Part shown: one piece after another, positions 55,061 through 64,000 of the stretch
Numbering within the stretch: the first letter of the stretch is position 1
Layout: each line of letters begins with the position of its first letter
The notes under the pieces: generated by a model
Told to the model about the DNA's origin: nothing
What the model saw: the letters and a program-made list of their open reading frames with translations, nothing else
Database searches by the model: none
Program-made: the position numbers and the translations under genes
Assembly (NCBI RefSeq): GCF_000801105.2
Contig: NC_079516.1
Coordinates: 27,751,043-27,815,042, forward strand
Reading direction: 5' to 3'
Length of the DNA stretch: 64,000 nucleotides
Origin: Raphanus sativus
Lineage: Eukaryota; Streptophyta; Magnoliopsida; Brassicales; Brassicaceae

Positions 55061-56030
55061 TATATAAATAGTACTGAGTTTTAACCAAAATTGGTTAGAT
55101 ATCCTAATGAATTCAAAATTTTGGTATCTAGAGAACCGGAACTGAACATGATCCGAACCGACACATTTTGGATGTCTGAATATATCCGAATCAGATTTAT
55201 ATACTTAAATATATTAATTTTTAAAAAATTTAATATCTAAAATAATATACAAACTATATAAGATATTTTAAAATTGTCCAGAACCTTAGAAATATATACA
55301 AACTAGGTGACGATCCGCGCCTTGCGCGGGGTGAAGTATTTTATAAAAATATATGTTACATACATAAAGGAATGGTTGTTCGGGTTTCATACGGCTTTGG
55401 TTCAGATCTATTCGGTTTTCGAGTTTTCGGGATCAAAGATTTCATCCACATTCAGTATTTATAAATTTCGATTCAGATTTGGTTCGGATCTTTGCAGATT
55501 CGATATGTGTTCGGATAACACATTTAAATTATTTAAAAAAAATTAAATTCATTTTATACATTAAATTTCTAAAAATCTATAAAAAAAATTACATATAAAC
55601 TCATAATAACATATGTCATAATACCTAAACTTAGTATATATATTGGTTTGATTTGAATATTTGGATAGAGAATAAATAGATATTGTAAGTATTTTTGGTG
55701 TTTTGAGTATACTTAAATTTAGTGCACATTTATTTTTAACCATTTGTATATATTTTAAAGTATGTTGGACAGCTTAAAAGTATCTTATCTATTTTGGATG
55801 TTTTTAGTATACATTAAATCTAAAATAATTAATATATTTAGGTATATAAACATATTTCAGATATTTCGGTTACCGAAAAATATTTCAGTTCGGATCGGTT
55901 TCGGTTTCGGTTCTCTAAATACCAAAAAATTTAACTTGTTCGGATATTTAATCAATTCCGGTTCAGATTTAATACTATCTTCGGATTGGATTCGGTTTGT
56001 TTTTTTTTATTAAGATTTTTTTCTAGCCCT
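55060..56030. repeat. Foldback repeat split by a Helitron-like end
   Basis: The left arm (about 55080-55300) is similar, in inverted orientation, to the right arm (about 55740-56020). Both carry TTTGGTAT(C/T)TAGAGAACCG, then ATATACTTAAATATATTAAT-like sequence, then GTCCA near the inner end. At 55303-55345 the inner border shows a minus-strand Helitron terminus (hairpin CCGCGC-AAG-GCGCGG, then ATCGTCACCTAG, CTAG at 55303-55306). I infer a Helitron inserted into an older inverted-repeat element. Confidence 0.55.
55303..55345 (-). mobile_element. Helitron 3' terminus on the minus strand
   Basis: Hairpin CCGCGC/GCGCGG with a 3-base loop, eight spacer bases, CTAG, then T. The body would extend to the right; its 5' end was not identified. 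Confidence 0.7.
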
Positions 56031-56039
56031 ACATACGTA

Positions 56040-56990
56040 TACGTATCAATACTATTAAATCTGGATCATGTCCCATTGATATTAGTTGAGTCTAATTTAA
56101 AAAATAAGGAAACGATATAAAACTACTTATATACACATATAATCTATAACTGCTATTTCTTAGGAAGTTACACGGCAACAATAAGGAAGTTATATAACAA
56201 ATAAATTCCTATTTTTTAGGGCTACGCAGATAGCAAATATATGTTTTATCAACTTAAATTCCTATTTTAAAGGTCTATGATCTATATCGACAACAAATTT
56301 CAAATTTAAGTATATTTATCTATTTATATCGAACTCCTACATAAGTATATTTATATATTTTATGTATATTTACTTGTGTAATGGCTATGACATAATTGTA
56401 TAGCTATGCAATATTACAAATTTAATTTCAGTACAATTGTCAAAACCTCTTACTAATAATTTTATTTAAAAATATTATACAGAAACATATAAATTAAATT
56501 TTTTAACATATAAGAAAAAATTACAGAAAATGTTACATATTTACAGAAACAAACAAAAAATAAAAAAATACAAACTAACATTATACTTGTGGGTTAAGAT
56601 CTAGAACTGACAAATATGATTACAAAACAACGGGCATATATGCATATGATTACAAAGAACCGAGCATATACTGAGTCAACTTTTAAATTGCTATTATTTT
56701 ATAAATAGATTTTGAGTAAGACTTATACACAAATATGATTACAAAGAAAAACAAAAATATGATTACAAAAAAATTCACAAATATAATTTTTTAAAAATAA
56801 TTAAAACAAAAAAATATTTGTGTATACTGGTTTTTATCTGGCAGTCAGATTCTAGGTTTTAGCTGGTTTTCATGGGTTTTACCAGATTATTAAATAATGA
56901 TTTTTCCAAAAACTCAAATTATAACACTGGGTTTACCGGTTCAACTGCGGGTCTGGATCAAGTTTCAAAATACTCTGTAAAAGTCTATAA
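56040..56990. other. AT-rich spacer
   Basis: No coding feature. ATATGATTACAAA occurs several times between 56616 and 56766, a weak local repeat. Confidence 0.5.
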
Positions 56991-56994
56991 TTAT

Positions 56995-57105
56995 GCAACA
57001 TCTTAAATTCAATACAATGATCAAATTCTCTTACTAATAGTATTATTTTAAAAATGTATACCCATATATAAATACAAAAAACGCAAATATAAAAACTAAA
57101 TTTTT

Positions 57106-57169
<64 letters not shown>

Positions 57170-57660
57170 CCTTTTGAAAGGGCGGGTCAGAATCTAGTTT
57201 ACATATAAAATTCATTTATTTCATATGAAGTATATATATAGGAGAATTTTCAAAAATACCACTTTGAAGGTACATTATTCATTTTTACCACCACTAATGA
57301 CACATTTTCAAAAATATCTTATTTATCAAAAGGTTAAAGACTCTTATATCTTTGTTTTTATATGATTTTCAAAATTCTAACCCAAACTCTAAATTCTAAA
57401 CCCTAAACCCTAAATTCTCAACTCTAAACCCTAAACCCTAAACTCTATACCCTAAATTCAATACAATGATCAAATTCTCTTACTAATAATTTTTCAAAAA
57501 TGTATACACGTATATAAATACAAAAAAAATTCAACTATAAAAACTAATTTTTTTTTAAAAAGTATATATATATATATGCCCGCCCTTTGAAAAGGCGGGT
57601 CAGAATCTAGTTTACATATAAAATGCATTTATTTCATACGAAGTATATATATATATATAT
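56995..57660. repeat. Duplicated Helitron-like 3' ends, with an (AT)n tract
   Basis: Two similar segments (about 57008-57240 and 57455-57660) start ATTCAATACAATGATCAAAT. Each contains a hairpin-like CCGCC...GGCGG, then GTCAGAATCTAG, and continues TTTACATATAAAAT. CTAG is at 57194-57197 and 57607-57610. Because the flanks after CTAG are also shared, this is a segmental duplication and not two insertions. A pure AT run fills 57110-57166. The segment between holds one arm of the foldback family seen at 57778-58213. Confidence 0.65.
57238..57454. repeat. Half copy of a foldback MITE with AAACCCTAA repeats
   Basis: It reads GGAGAATTTTCAAAAATACC, then TTTTACCACCACTAATGACAC, then CTCTTATATCTTTG, then AAACCCTAAACCCTAAATTC. 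It matches the right arm of 57778-58213 in reverse. Only one arm is present. Confidence 0.7.
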
Positions 57661-57777
57661 ATAAGATACTGTAAAAAATTGTAAAAAGGGTTTAAGACAC
57701 CGTAATTTATTTCAAAGTATATAACTAAATTTTGTGTATAGTCGGATATAAAATTTAAAATCCGGTATTATATTTAA

Positions 57778-58213
57778 GAGAAATTGTCAAAAATATCATT
57801 TTCATAGTACCACTTTTCATGTTTACACTAACCACTTTTACCACTACTTTTAATGAAGGGTTTAGATTTAAAGGTTTAGGATTTAGGGTTTAGATTTGAT
57901 GTTTTAGGGTTTAAGGTATATAGGTTAGGGTTTAGAGTTGAGGATTTAGGGTTTAAAGTTGAGGATTTAGGGTTTATAGTTTAGACTTTAGGGTTTAGGG
58001 TTTAGGGTTTAGAGTTGAAAATTTTGGGTTTAGAGTTTAGAATTGGAGGTTTAAGATTTAAAATTTAGGATTAGAATTTTGAAAAGCATATAAAAACAAA
58101 GATATAAGAGTCTTTACAATTTTAATAAATAAGGTATTTTTGAAAATGTGTCTTTAGTGGTGGTAAAGATGAATAATGGTACCTTGAAAGTGGTATTTTT
58201 TAAAATTCCCCTA
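57778..58213. mobile_element. Foldback MITE with central TTTAGGG-like repeats
   Basis: The outer ends are inverted copies: AGAGAAATTGTCAAAAATAT at the left and, in reverse, AGGGGAATTTTAAAAAATAC at the right. Both continue through a ...CACTTTT...GTACC... and TTTACCACTA segment. The centre is a long run of GGGTTTAGGGTTTAG-type repeats. The design (arms plus telomere-like core) is the same as the element at 26847-27555, though the arms differ in sequence. Confidence 0.65.
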
Positions 58214-59311
58214 TATTTAATATTAATTTATAGTAGTTTAAAAAAATTCAAAATATAACATATAAGAAAAAATCTATTTTTTATTATATGGTTAATGTGG
58301 TTATTTAATATCTTTTAATAATATAAAATCAAAAAAGAAAAATAAAATACAAAAAATGTTATAAAATATTTATTATTCATAATCATTAGTTGTCATATAT
58401 ATGTTAACCATATTAGGTAATTACGTAGCTTTTATTTAAGGAAAGTAAATATTTTTCTTCGTTAAATTAACTCTCATTTATGTAATTATTACTTTCATCG
58501 ACATTATATCATATTATATCATATAGTTTTATATTGAATGATTTTAGGGAGAAATAAAAAGCGAATTGGACCTTTTTCTTTTTTCAATTTCAATGTAATG
58601 ATGCCACATAAGATTAATTAACATTTCAATTGAATGACTCGTAGGATATGAATTTTTTCAATTAATACAAACATGAGGTTCTAATTTTTGAAATGTTCCT
58701 CCTTTAATATATTGGGGATAGTTATAAGTACATGTTTAAAATAGCTAAGCAATAATTAAAATACCTAAAATACTTAATCTATATATTGATTTCCTATCCA
58801 AATATTCAAGCTAAACCAAGTTTTATGTTAAATTTAAGTATTTTAGCATTCATTATTCAAATTATATGTTATATATTATTTTTATTTTTATGCTTTGAAA
58901 AATTTAATATATACGAACTTTAATTTTTGAAAAATAAATTTAAATAGGTTGTCCGAATCCAAACCCGAATCAAACCCGCAAAAATTCGAATCGAAGTAAA
59001 TCCGTAAGAATCCGAGCCAACCAAATGATACTTTAATGTAACCTCTAATCAAATGTAAAAAAGATCACTAATAACAAAATGCATATTGTTTATAAATATT
59101 TAAATTCAATATATTTTTAAAAAAATCACACCGAGCAGGAAGGGGTTATCATAGTAGTGTATTATGACACAACCTAAACAGACAAAATAACTGCAGTAAC
59201 AGGTTAAATTATAACTCAAAACAATGGGGTTCCTAGAAAAAATTGTCTGAAACGAGTCAACGACCAAGTTTACAGTACTTTACCAGAAGCAGAATTCATA
59301 CACACCTAACA
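58214..59311. other. AT-rich spacer and 3' flank of the PPR gene
   Basis: 58930-59030 has a CCGAATC/AACCCGAAT-rich patch also seen near 55140-55200, probably an old repeat. No gene. Confidence 0.5.
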
Positions 59312-61216
59312 TCAATTATCAGACTTTTCTGCATCTTGTTCAAAATTAGACATTGCCTCAACTACAGAGCAGTAGGTACTGTCATTAGGAGTAATCCCTT
59401 CACTTTTCATTTCCATTAGTAATTCTTCTGCAAGTCTCCCCTCCTGGTTTTTACTCAAACCCTTTAACAGAGCATTGTAGGTGAGAAGAGTTGGATTAAA
59501 TCCGAGACTCAGCATCTCATCTCGAACCATGAAAGCTTGCTTTGTATCACCTTTCTTACTGTACCCACTTATTAGAGTGTTGTAGCTGATATGGTCAGGT
59601 CTGATTCCCCTTCTCTTCATCTCCCCCATCAGGTCACGAGCTTCCTCAAATTTACCTTCTCCACAAAGCCCCCTCATCAAGCAATTGTATGTCACATCAT
59701 CAGGATCCATTGTCATCTTATCCATCTCCTTAAGAAGCGAAAACGCACGGTCCATGTTACCGGTAGAACAATGGCCATCCATCAACGCATTATACATCAC
59801 AAGATCAGGCTTCATTCCCTTGCCTACAACATTCTCAAACAACTCATCTGCTTCCCTCATTTTTCTTCTTCTACATAAGACATAAATAAGTGATGTATAA
59901 GTAAACTGTGTCGGCTCAATTCCGTCGGTCATCATTTCGTCGTGTAAAGCAAAAGCTTTCTTTGCATCACCATGCTGACAATATCCATTTATGAGTATGT
60001 TGTACGTGACAGCATCCAAGGCAATGCCCTTCTCTCTAATCTCCTTTATCAATATCTCAGCGGCTTCTATCTTGTTCTCCATAAACAAACCATGAATCAA
60101 CGTGTTGTAAGTATAAAACGTTGGAGCAAAACCTTCTTTCATCATCTCATCCCTATAAGCAAAAGCTGTCTCCAAATCTCCCTTGTTACTACAACCACGG
60201 ATCAAAATATTGTAAGAAACAGAGTCTGGAACCAAACCCATCTCCTTCATCTCCCTCAGTATCTCAGAGGCTCGTCCTTCACTACACATCCAAGACAGAA
60301 TCGGATTGTAAGTCTGCAAATCTGGTTTAAAACCTTTAGATTTCATTTCTTTGATAACCATACGAGCTCCTTCGATTCGTCCTCTCAACGAATACCCTTG
60401 AACAAGTGTGTTGTAAGTGACAACGTTAGGCTTAACTCCAAAACACTCCATCATTGCCAACATTGCCTTGGCCTTTTTCAACTTCCCTTCCTTGCACAAC
60501 ACGTTGATCATAATGTTGTAAGTGTATATATTGGACTTAATCTCCATCCTGTACATGTCAGCGTAGAAGACCCAAGCTTTCTCTGTTAGATTCAACCTTG
60601 ATAACAAACTCAGAATGCAGTTGCAAGTTTCAGTCTTGGGATCAAAACCTCTCTCCTTCATCAAGTAAAAGCAATCTATTGCTTCATCCACCATCTTCAA
60701 TTGACAGCAACATCTGACCAAAAGATCCAAAAGAATGGTGCTTTTAGTCTCTAGTTGATCACGGGCAAGAACCAGCTCATTGAATATGTCTCTAACACTA
60801 ACACTCCTCTTAGTTTTACTAACAACGACTTCGTTGAGTAACTGAAGAGCTGGCTTGTGAGAAGAGAGCTTAGAGACGAGAGCTATTGCTAAGCACTGTG
60901 TTGGGAGTTCCAAGGAACGAGGATCGAGGCGGTTGACGAAATTGAGAGCTAAATCTGGAGTCTTGACGAGGCTGAGTAGAGTTGTTGATACAAGGGAAGG
61001 TGTAAGCTTGCCCGTAAGCTGTTCGATGAAATGCCACTGAGAAGTTCGTGCTGAGTTGAGTAGGCTATCGGAACTTATCTGTGATTCTGAGAACTCGGGT
61101 TTGGTGGTGGATGTTAGGGGCGAAAAGGAAAGACGTGAGGCGGTACGAGAATATCCGGCGCCGGAGAGAATTGAGATTCGGTGGCGTAAAAGACAGGGGA
61201 AAGTGAACTGTCTCAT
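59312..61216 (-). CDS. P-class pentatricopeptide repeat protein, probably mitochondrial
   Basis: One intron-free frame. The most likely start is the Met at 61214-61216 (634 residues); an upstream in-frame Met at 61267 adds 17 residues. The first ~70 residues are rich in Arg and Ser with few acidic residues (MRQFTFPCLLRHRISIL), an organelle presequence. From about residue 175 on there are some 13 tandem 35-residue PPR motifs with the usual VTYN-L-I/G-C signature. One unit is only 32 residues (EILREMKEMGLVPDSVSYN). No E or DYW extension follows, so it is P-class: sequence-specific binding of organelle RNA for processing or stabilisation. It strongly resembles At2g15630 as I remember it. The target RNA is unknown. 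It has no stops or frameshifts. Confidence 0.93.
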   Translation of the reverse strand: MRQFTFPCLLRHRISILSGAGYSRTASRLSFSPLTSTTKPEFSESQISSDSLLNSARTSQWHFIEQLTGKLTPSLVSTTLLSLVKTPDLALNFVNRLDPRSLELPTQCLAIALVSKLSSHKPALQLLNEVVVSKTKRSVSVRDIFNELVLARDQLETKSTILLDLLVRCCCQLKMVDEAIDCFYLMKERGFDPKTETCNCILSLLSRLNLTEKAWVFYADMYRMEIKSNIYTYNIMINVLCKEGKLKKAKAMLAMMECFGVKPNVVTYNTLVQGYSLRGRIEGARMVIKEMKSKGFKPDLQTYNPILSWMCSEGRASEILREMKEMGLVPDSVSYNILIRGCSNKGDLETAFAYRDEMMKEGFAPTFYTYNTLIHGLFMENKIEAAEILIKEIREKGIALDAVTYNILINGYCQHGDAKKAFALHDEMMTDGIEPTQFTYTSLIYVLCRRRKMREADELFENVVGKGMKPDLVMYNALMDGHCSTGNMDRAFSLLKEMDKMTMDPDDVTYNCLMRGLCGEGKFEEARDLMGEMKRRGIRPDHISYNTLISGYSKKGDTKQAFMVRDEMLSLGFNPTLLTYNALLKGLSKNQEGRLAEELLMEMKSEGITPNDSTYCSVVEAMSNFEQDAEKSDN

Positions 61217-61267
61217 GGCCAGTGTCCAAAACAGAGATGATAACGAAGGTTGATATGGAGAACTCAA

Positions 61268-62771
61268 GGGTGCTGTTTATTTTGTTGGCAGGGTTGAAGA
61301 ATCGAAGAATTGAAGGAGAGTCGAAGAGGAAAGACGAATAATTTGCTCTACAGCTACGGTTTAATTGGGATCGAGAATTTCGGTTTAATGAAATTAGCTT
61401 GGTTAGTTCAGAATGTTTGGGTGGGTTCAATGCAATGTTTTTAAATCTCAACTGAACTGGATTATTAGTAGAGGCCAATCGTGTGGTTGAACCATAAATC
61501 AGTAGAATAAACTGTAATATATAATTATATATAAACATAATATTATTAACCAATAAAAATATAAGATGTTATCAAGTTTGTTTAGAAAATATAATTAATT
61601 TTAATTTCAATTTTTATCTTTCATGAAAATAAATTATTTAATTAATTTTTAATATCAAATGACAACTTTAACCAAAAAAATAAATAAATTAATAAATAAA
61701 TTTAAATTTTTATAAAATTAACTTCTAAGTCTAAATTAAATAAAATTACAAACTTATAATAATTTAAAATATTATCACATCAACAATTCGTTTTCTTTAA
61801 TACCATTTTATTCGAATAACATAGTACAAATATAACGGAGTTTTAAATCATTAATCTTGTAGTTTATTCAATTATGTGTAATATTAAAAAGTATATGAAA
61901 ATTTTGATCAGTAATTTTAAATATCATCAACATTTGCTAATTTTACCGGTGTCGCAAGTGCGCTCTTCTTCACTGGTTGAAAGCTGAAGATGAGAAAAAA
62001 AGACATTAGAAGATAAGCTGCTTCAAGCTGGAGTTCATGAAGAAAGAGGCCGGACATATCTCTGTTATGTCGGATAAATGTAAAGAACTGAGAAGTGAAT
62101 GAAGTAAATCTCATGGCAATTATTTCAACAGTGGTTGAAGATTCCTGTCATCCAAAGACTTCCAATTTTTGCATGAAGAACATGTGTTCTAACATGTGTT
62201 CTATGGAATCATCAAAGTTAGATATGTGGAGTCAATGGAGTTCGACAAATGAAAAACGAAATAAAACGGGACCAATTCGGAAAGTTCACTTTGAATAGGA
62301 GGACTGGTACGTCCATGTATACTCATGCCTTCAACATCTATTCCGGCCCAAAACTCTTGACTCATTTAGATTCCGTCTTGTAGACACCCCCAGCACTGGG
62401 TTAACTGTGGCTCCCAAAGTTAAGGGTATCTCCATTGTCCCAAGAGTAGTCTCAGTGTCGAAAAAAGTGTGGGATGCCACTCCCCCTAACCTCTACAGAT
62501 CCTACATGATTTACTTACACTAATAATCTGGACTTGGACCATATCATTTTACTCAACGATTCAAACAATAAGAAGTTATGTGAGAGTACATACAATGCTC
62601 CCGCGTGGACTCCAAAGAAAAAGTTGATATATCTGCTCACAATTGGTTTAAAATTATTTGGTTTTTGTTTAATTTTTTTTTTAAATGGTGAAAGTTTATA
62701 ATTCGATAATCGTTTTCTGTTATTGATCATTGACCTCAAGGTATGCTTATATACAACCTATATATTTCCTA
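61268..62771. other. Upstream region of the PPR gene and spacer
   Basis: AT-rich, without domains. A short frame at 62095-62298 has no recognised family. A less AT-rich patch (62300-62500) may be an old gene or repeat remnant that I cannot identify. Confidence 0.5.
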
Positions 62772-64000
62772 TCTATTACTATAAATAAATGTTGTTTCTC
62801 TCCTGGTGACACATCAGATTCCAAGTCAGAAATTCACTTCTTGAGGAGCTGCCACGTGACGACTGAGTATGAAACTTACTGATTCATTTAATCTGAAGAT
62901 TTTTTTTTTCTTTGATCTTCATCATCATGTCGGTTTACACTTGCATTCAATCAACATAAGTAACGTCCTCATCAATACCATTAAACCCCCTCTTTCCACT
63001 AGGCCACATTCAATACACTCCTCCTTTTATGGTATCGAATCTGCACCCATAAATAATGGAGTAAGCTTTCGTGAAATTCATCACCTCACTTTCTTCCTCT
63101 CAAATCTCAATCATTATAATCCTCTCAAACCCAAGTAAAGGCAATGGAGTACGAAATCCAAAAGCTTCTCTTTGTTCTGAATAAGAAACCGGTTCGACTC
63201 CAGGTCAGCTGAGAAAATCTTCAGTTCACCAGACATTGGCGTCATTAAAATCGATTCCGGGAAATTATCTCCTCGATGAAAGGCCCAAGATCATCCGTCT
63301 TGAAAGCTCTGCCCAGATCAGCGTGTCGCCAATGAGATGAAGTCCGTAATTTCAGGGAAGGAGCCAACCGACCAAAACACGTGCAACAGGGAAGGAGGAG
63401 GAAAGCGGTGGCGACGAAGGAGAGGAAGAGGATGAATACGGTGAAGAAATGGAGAGAGGCATTGAGGATGGTAGAAAGAATAGAAAGAAAAGGGTATTAA
63501 TGGAGAGGAGAGAGGGGGAGAGTGGAACGGGGAAAAATGGGTTTCGGCATAAATAAGACATTACATCACTAATACTCTGTTGCATTTTTCTTCCTTTTTA
63601 TTTTTTTTATAAAATATACTATTTCCATAAATAAATGATTTCCTGAATATCAAATAAATATTCATTTTACATGCAATTATGACATTTTGGATTTGTTCGG
63701 AAATGTCTATCAACATTTAGCAAATGAGATCCGTGATTTGATTCTTTGATCACTCACACTCAAATAGGTTTTGCAAATCTTCAATGGCTTCGTATAGAGA
63801 AGTTTTCTTTTGTCTTTTTCTTTGGTCCAATGAATTGAAAATCTTAGTTCGTCTCTACGTGTTACATTTAAGTTTGGAAGTTGTTCAAAAAAAAAACATT
63901 TAAGTTTGGTCAAAACCCCTAAAGCAGCTGCAACTCTAAAGTGAAGATTTATATCATTATCAAAAGCCAGCATTTATTCTCTTAGCAAAGGTTCACCATA
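62772..64000 (+). mobile_element. Helitron 5' end, running off the right edge
   Basis: An A followed by TCTATTACTATAAATAAATG fits the A|TC start of plant Helitrons. TTTCTCTCC and TGACACATCAG follow at the same spacing as in the Helitron at 29450. The interior contains a purine-rich, coding-like patch (63340-63540, GAAGGAGGAGGAAAGC type) and short open frames, possibly captured gene pieces, without a recognisable product. The 3' hairpin and CTAG end are not within the window. Confidence 0.55.

Noticed and set aside
37080..58010. Interstitial telomere arrays
   Set aside because: The TTTAGGG-like tracts are degenerate and belong to transposon-like units, not to long perfect arrays of a former chromosome end.
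59591..60589. Several plus-strand frames of up to 205 residues
   Set aside because: All lie opposite the PPR gene. Its repeat periodicity produces long antisense frames.
1..64000. CRISPR array, operon-like gene cluster or rRNA genes
   Set aside because: No regularly spaced identical direct repeats with unique spacers, no bacterial gene organisation and no rRNA sequence were seen. The window is plant nuclear DNA.

Overview
The window is plant nuclear DNA, almost certainly from a Brassicaceae and probably from the Brassica/Raphanus side of the family. The evidence is GT-AG introns, an AT-rich background, plant-only gene families (P-class PPR, DUF1645, phytocyanin-like cupredoxin, RING-H2, nodulation-type sulfotransferase, DUF829), and dense plant transposons (Tat-type Ty3/gypsy, L1-type LINE, Helitron, CACTA, hAT, Stowaway, a TRIM). 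From memory, the host genes match an Arabidopsis thaliana chromosome 2 block (around At2g15630 to At2g15780) in descending order. That assignment is recall, not a search.

Layout. 1-3701: decayed Ty3/gypsy element (-), from its 5' LTR to the integrase zinc finger, running off the left edge. 3702-4263: the old promoter of a cupredoxin gene. 4271-10772: decayed full-length LINE (+) sitting between that promoter's TATA box and the cupredoxin coding region (10856-11788). 12658-13382: hAT-type element with a perfect 8-bp target duplication. 14127-19978 and 20532-26005: two Tat-type LTR retrotransposons in opposite orientations. Both have lost most of gag-pol, and both carry a decayed multi-exon accessory gene on the antisense strand next to the 3' LTR; a CACTA element is nested in the second. 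26452-28392: Stowaway MITE, Mutator-type foldback element and tRNA-derived SINE. 29450-33179: a non-autonomous Helitron carrying pieces of at least three host genes. 33623-34549: intact DUF1645 gene. 34550-43700: a gene-poor, AT-rich stretch with telomere-like and tandem repeats. 43770-44411: intact RING-H2 gene (-). 46503-48553: six-exon membrane-anchored sulfotransferase-like gene (-). 50478-51273: a TRIM. 51960-53830: seven-exon DUF829 gene with one GC-AG intron. 54110-59311: old retroelement, Helitron and foldback remnants. 59312-61216: intact single-exon mitochondrial-type PPR gene (-). 62772-64000: the 5' end of another Helitron, leaving the window on the right.

Six host genes look intact. 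Nothing suggests they form a pathway: plant genes are transcribed one by one, and these seem to be neighbours only by ancestral order. The more notable biology is in the repeats: a LINE that separated a core promoter from its gene, antisense accessory genes kept in two distinct Tat elements, and a Helitron that has assembled fragments of unrelated genes on one strand. I found no CRISPR array, operon or rRNA, and no convincing tRNA gene.
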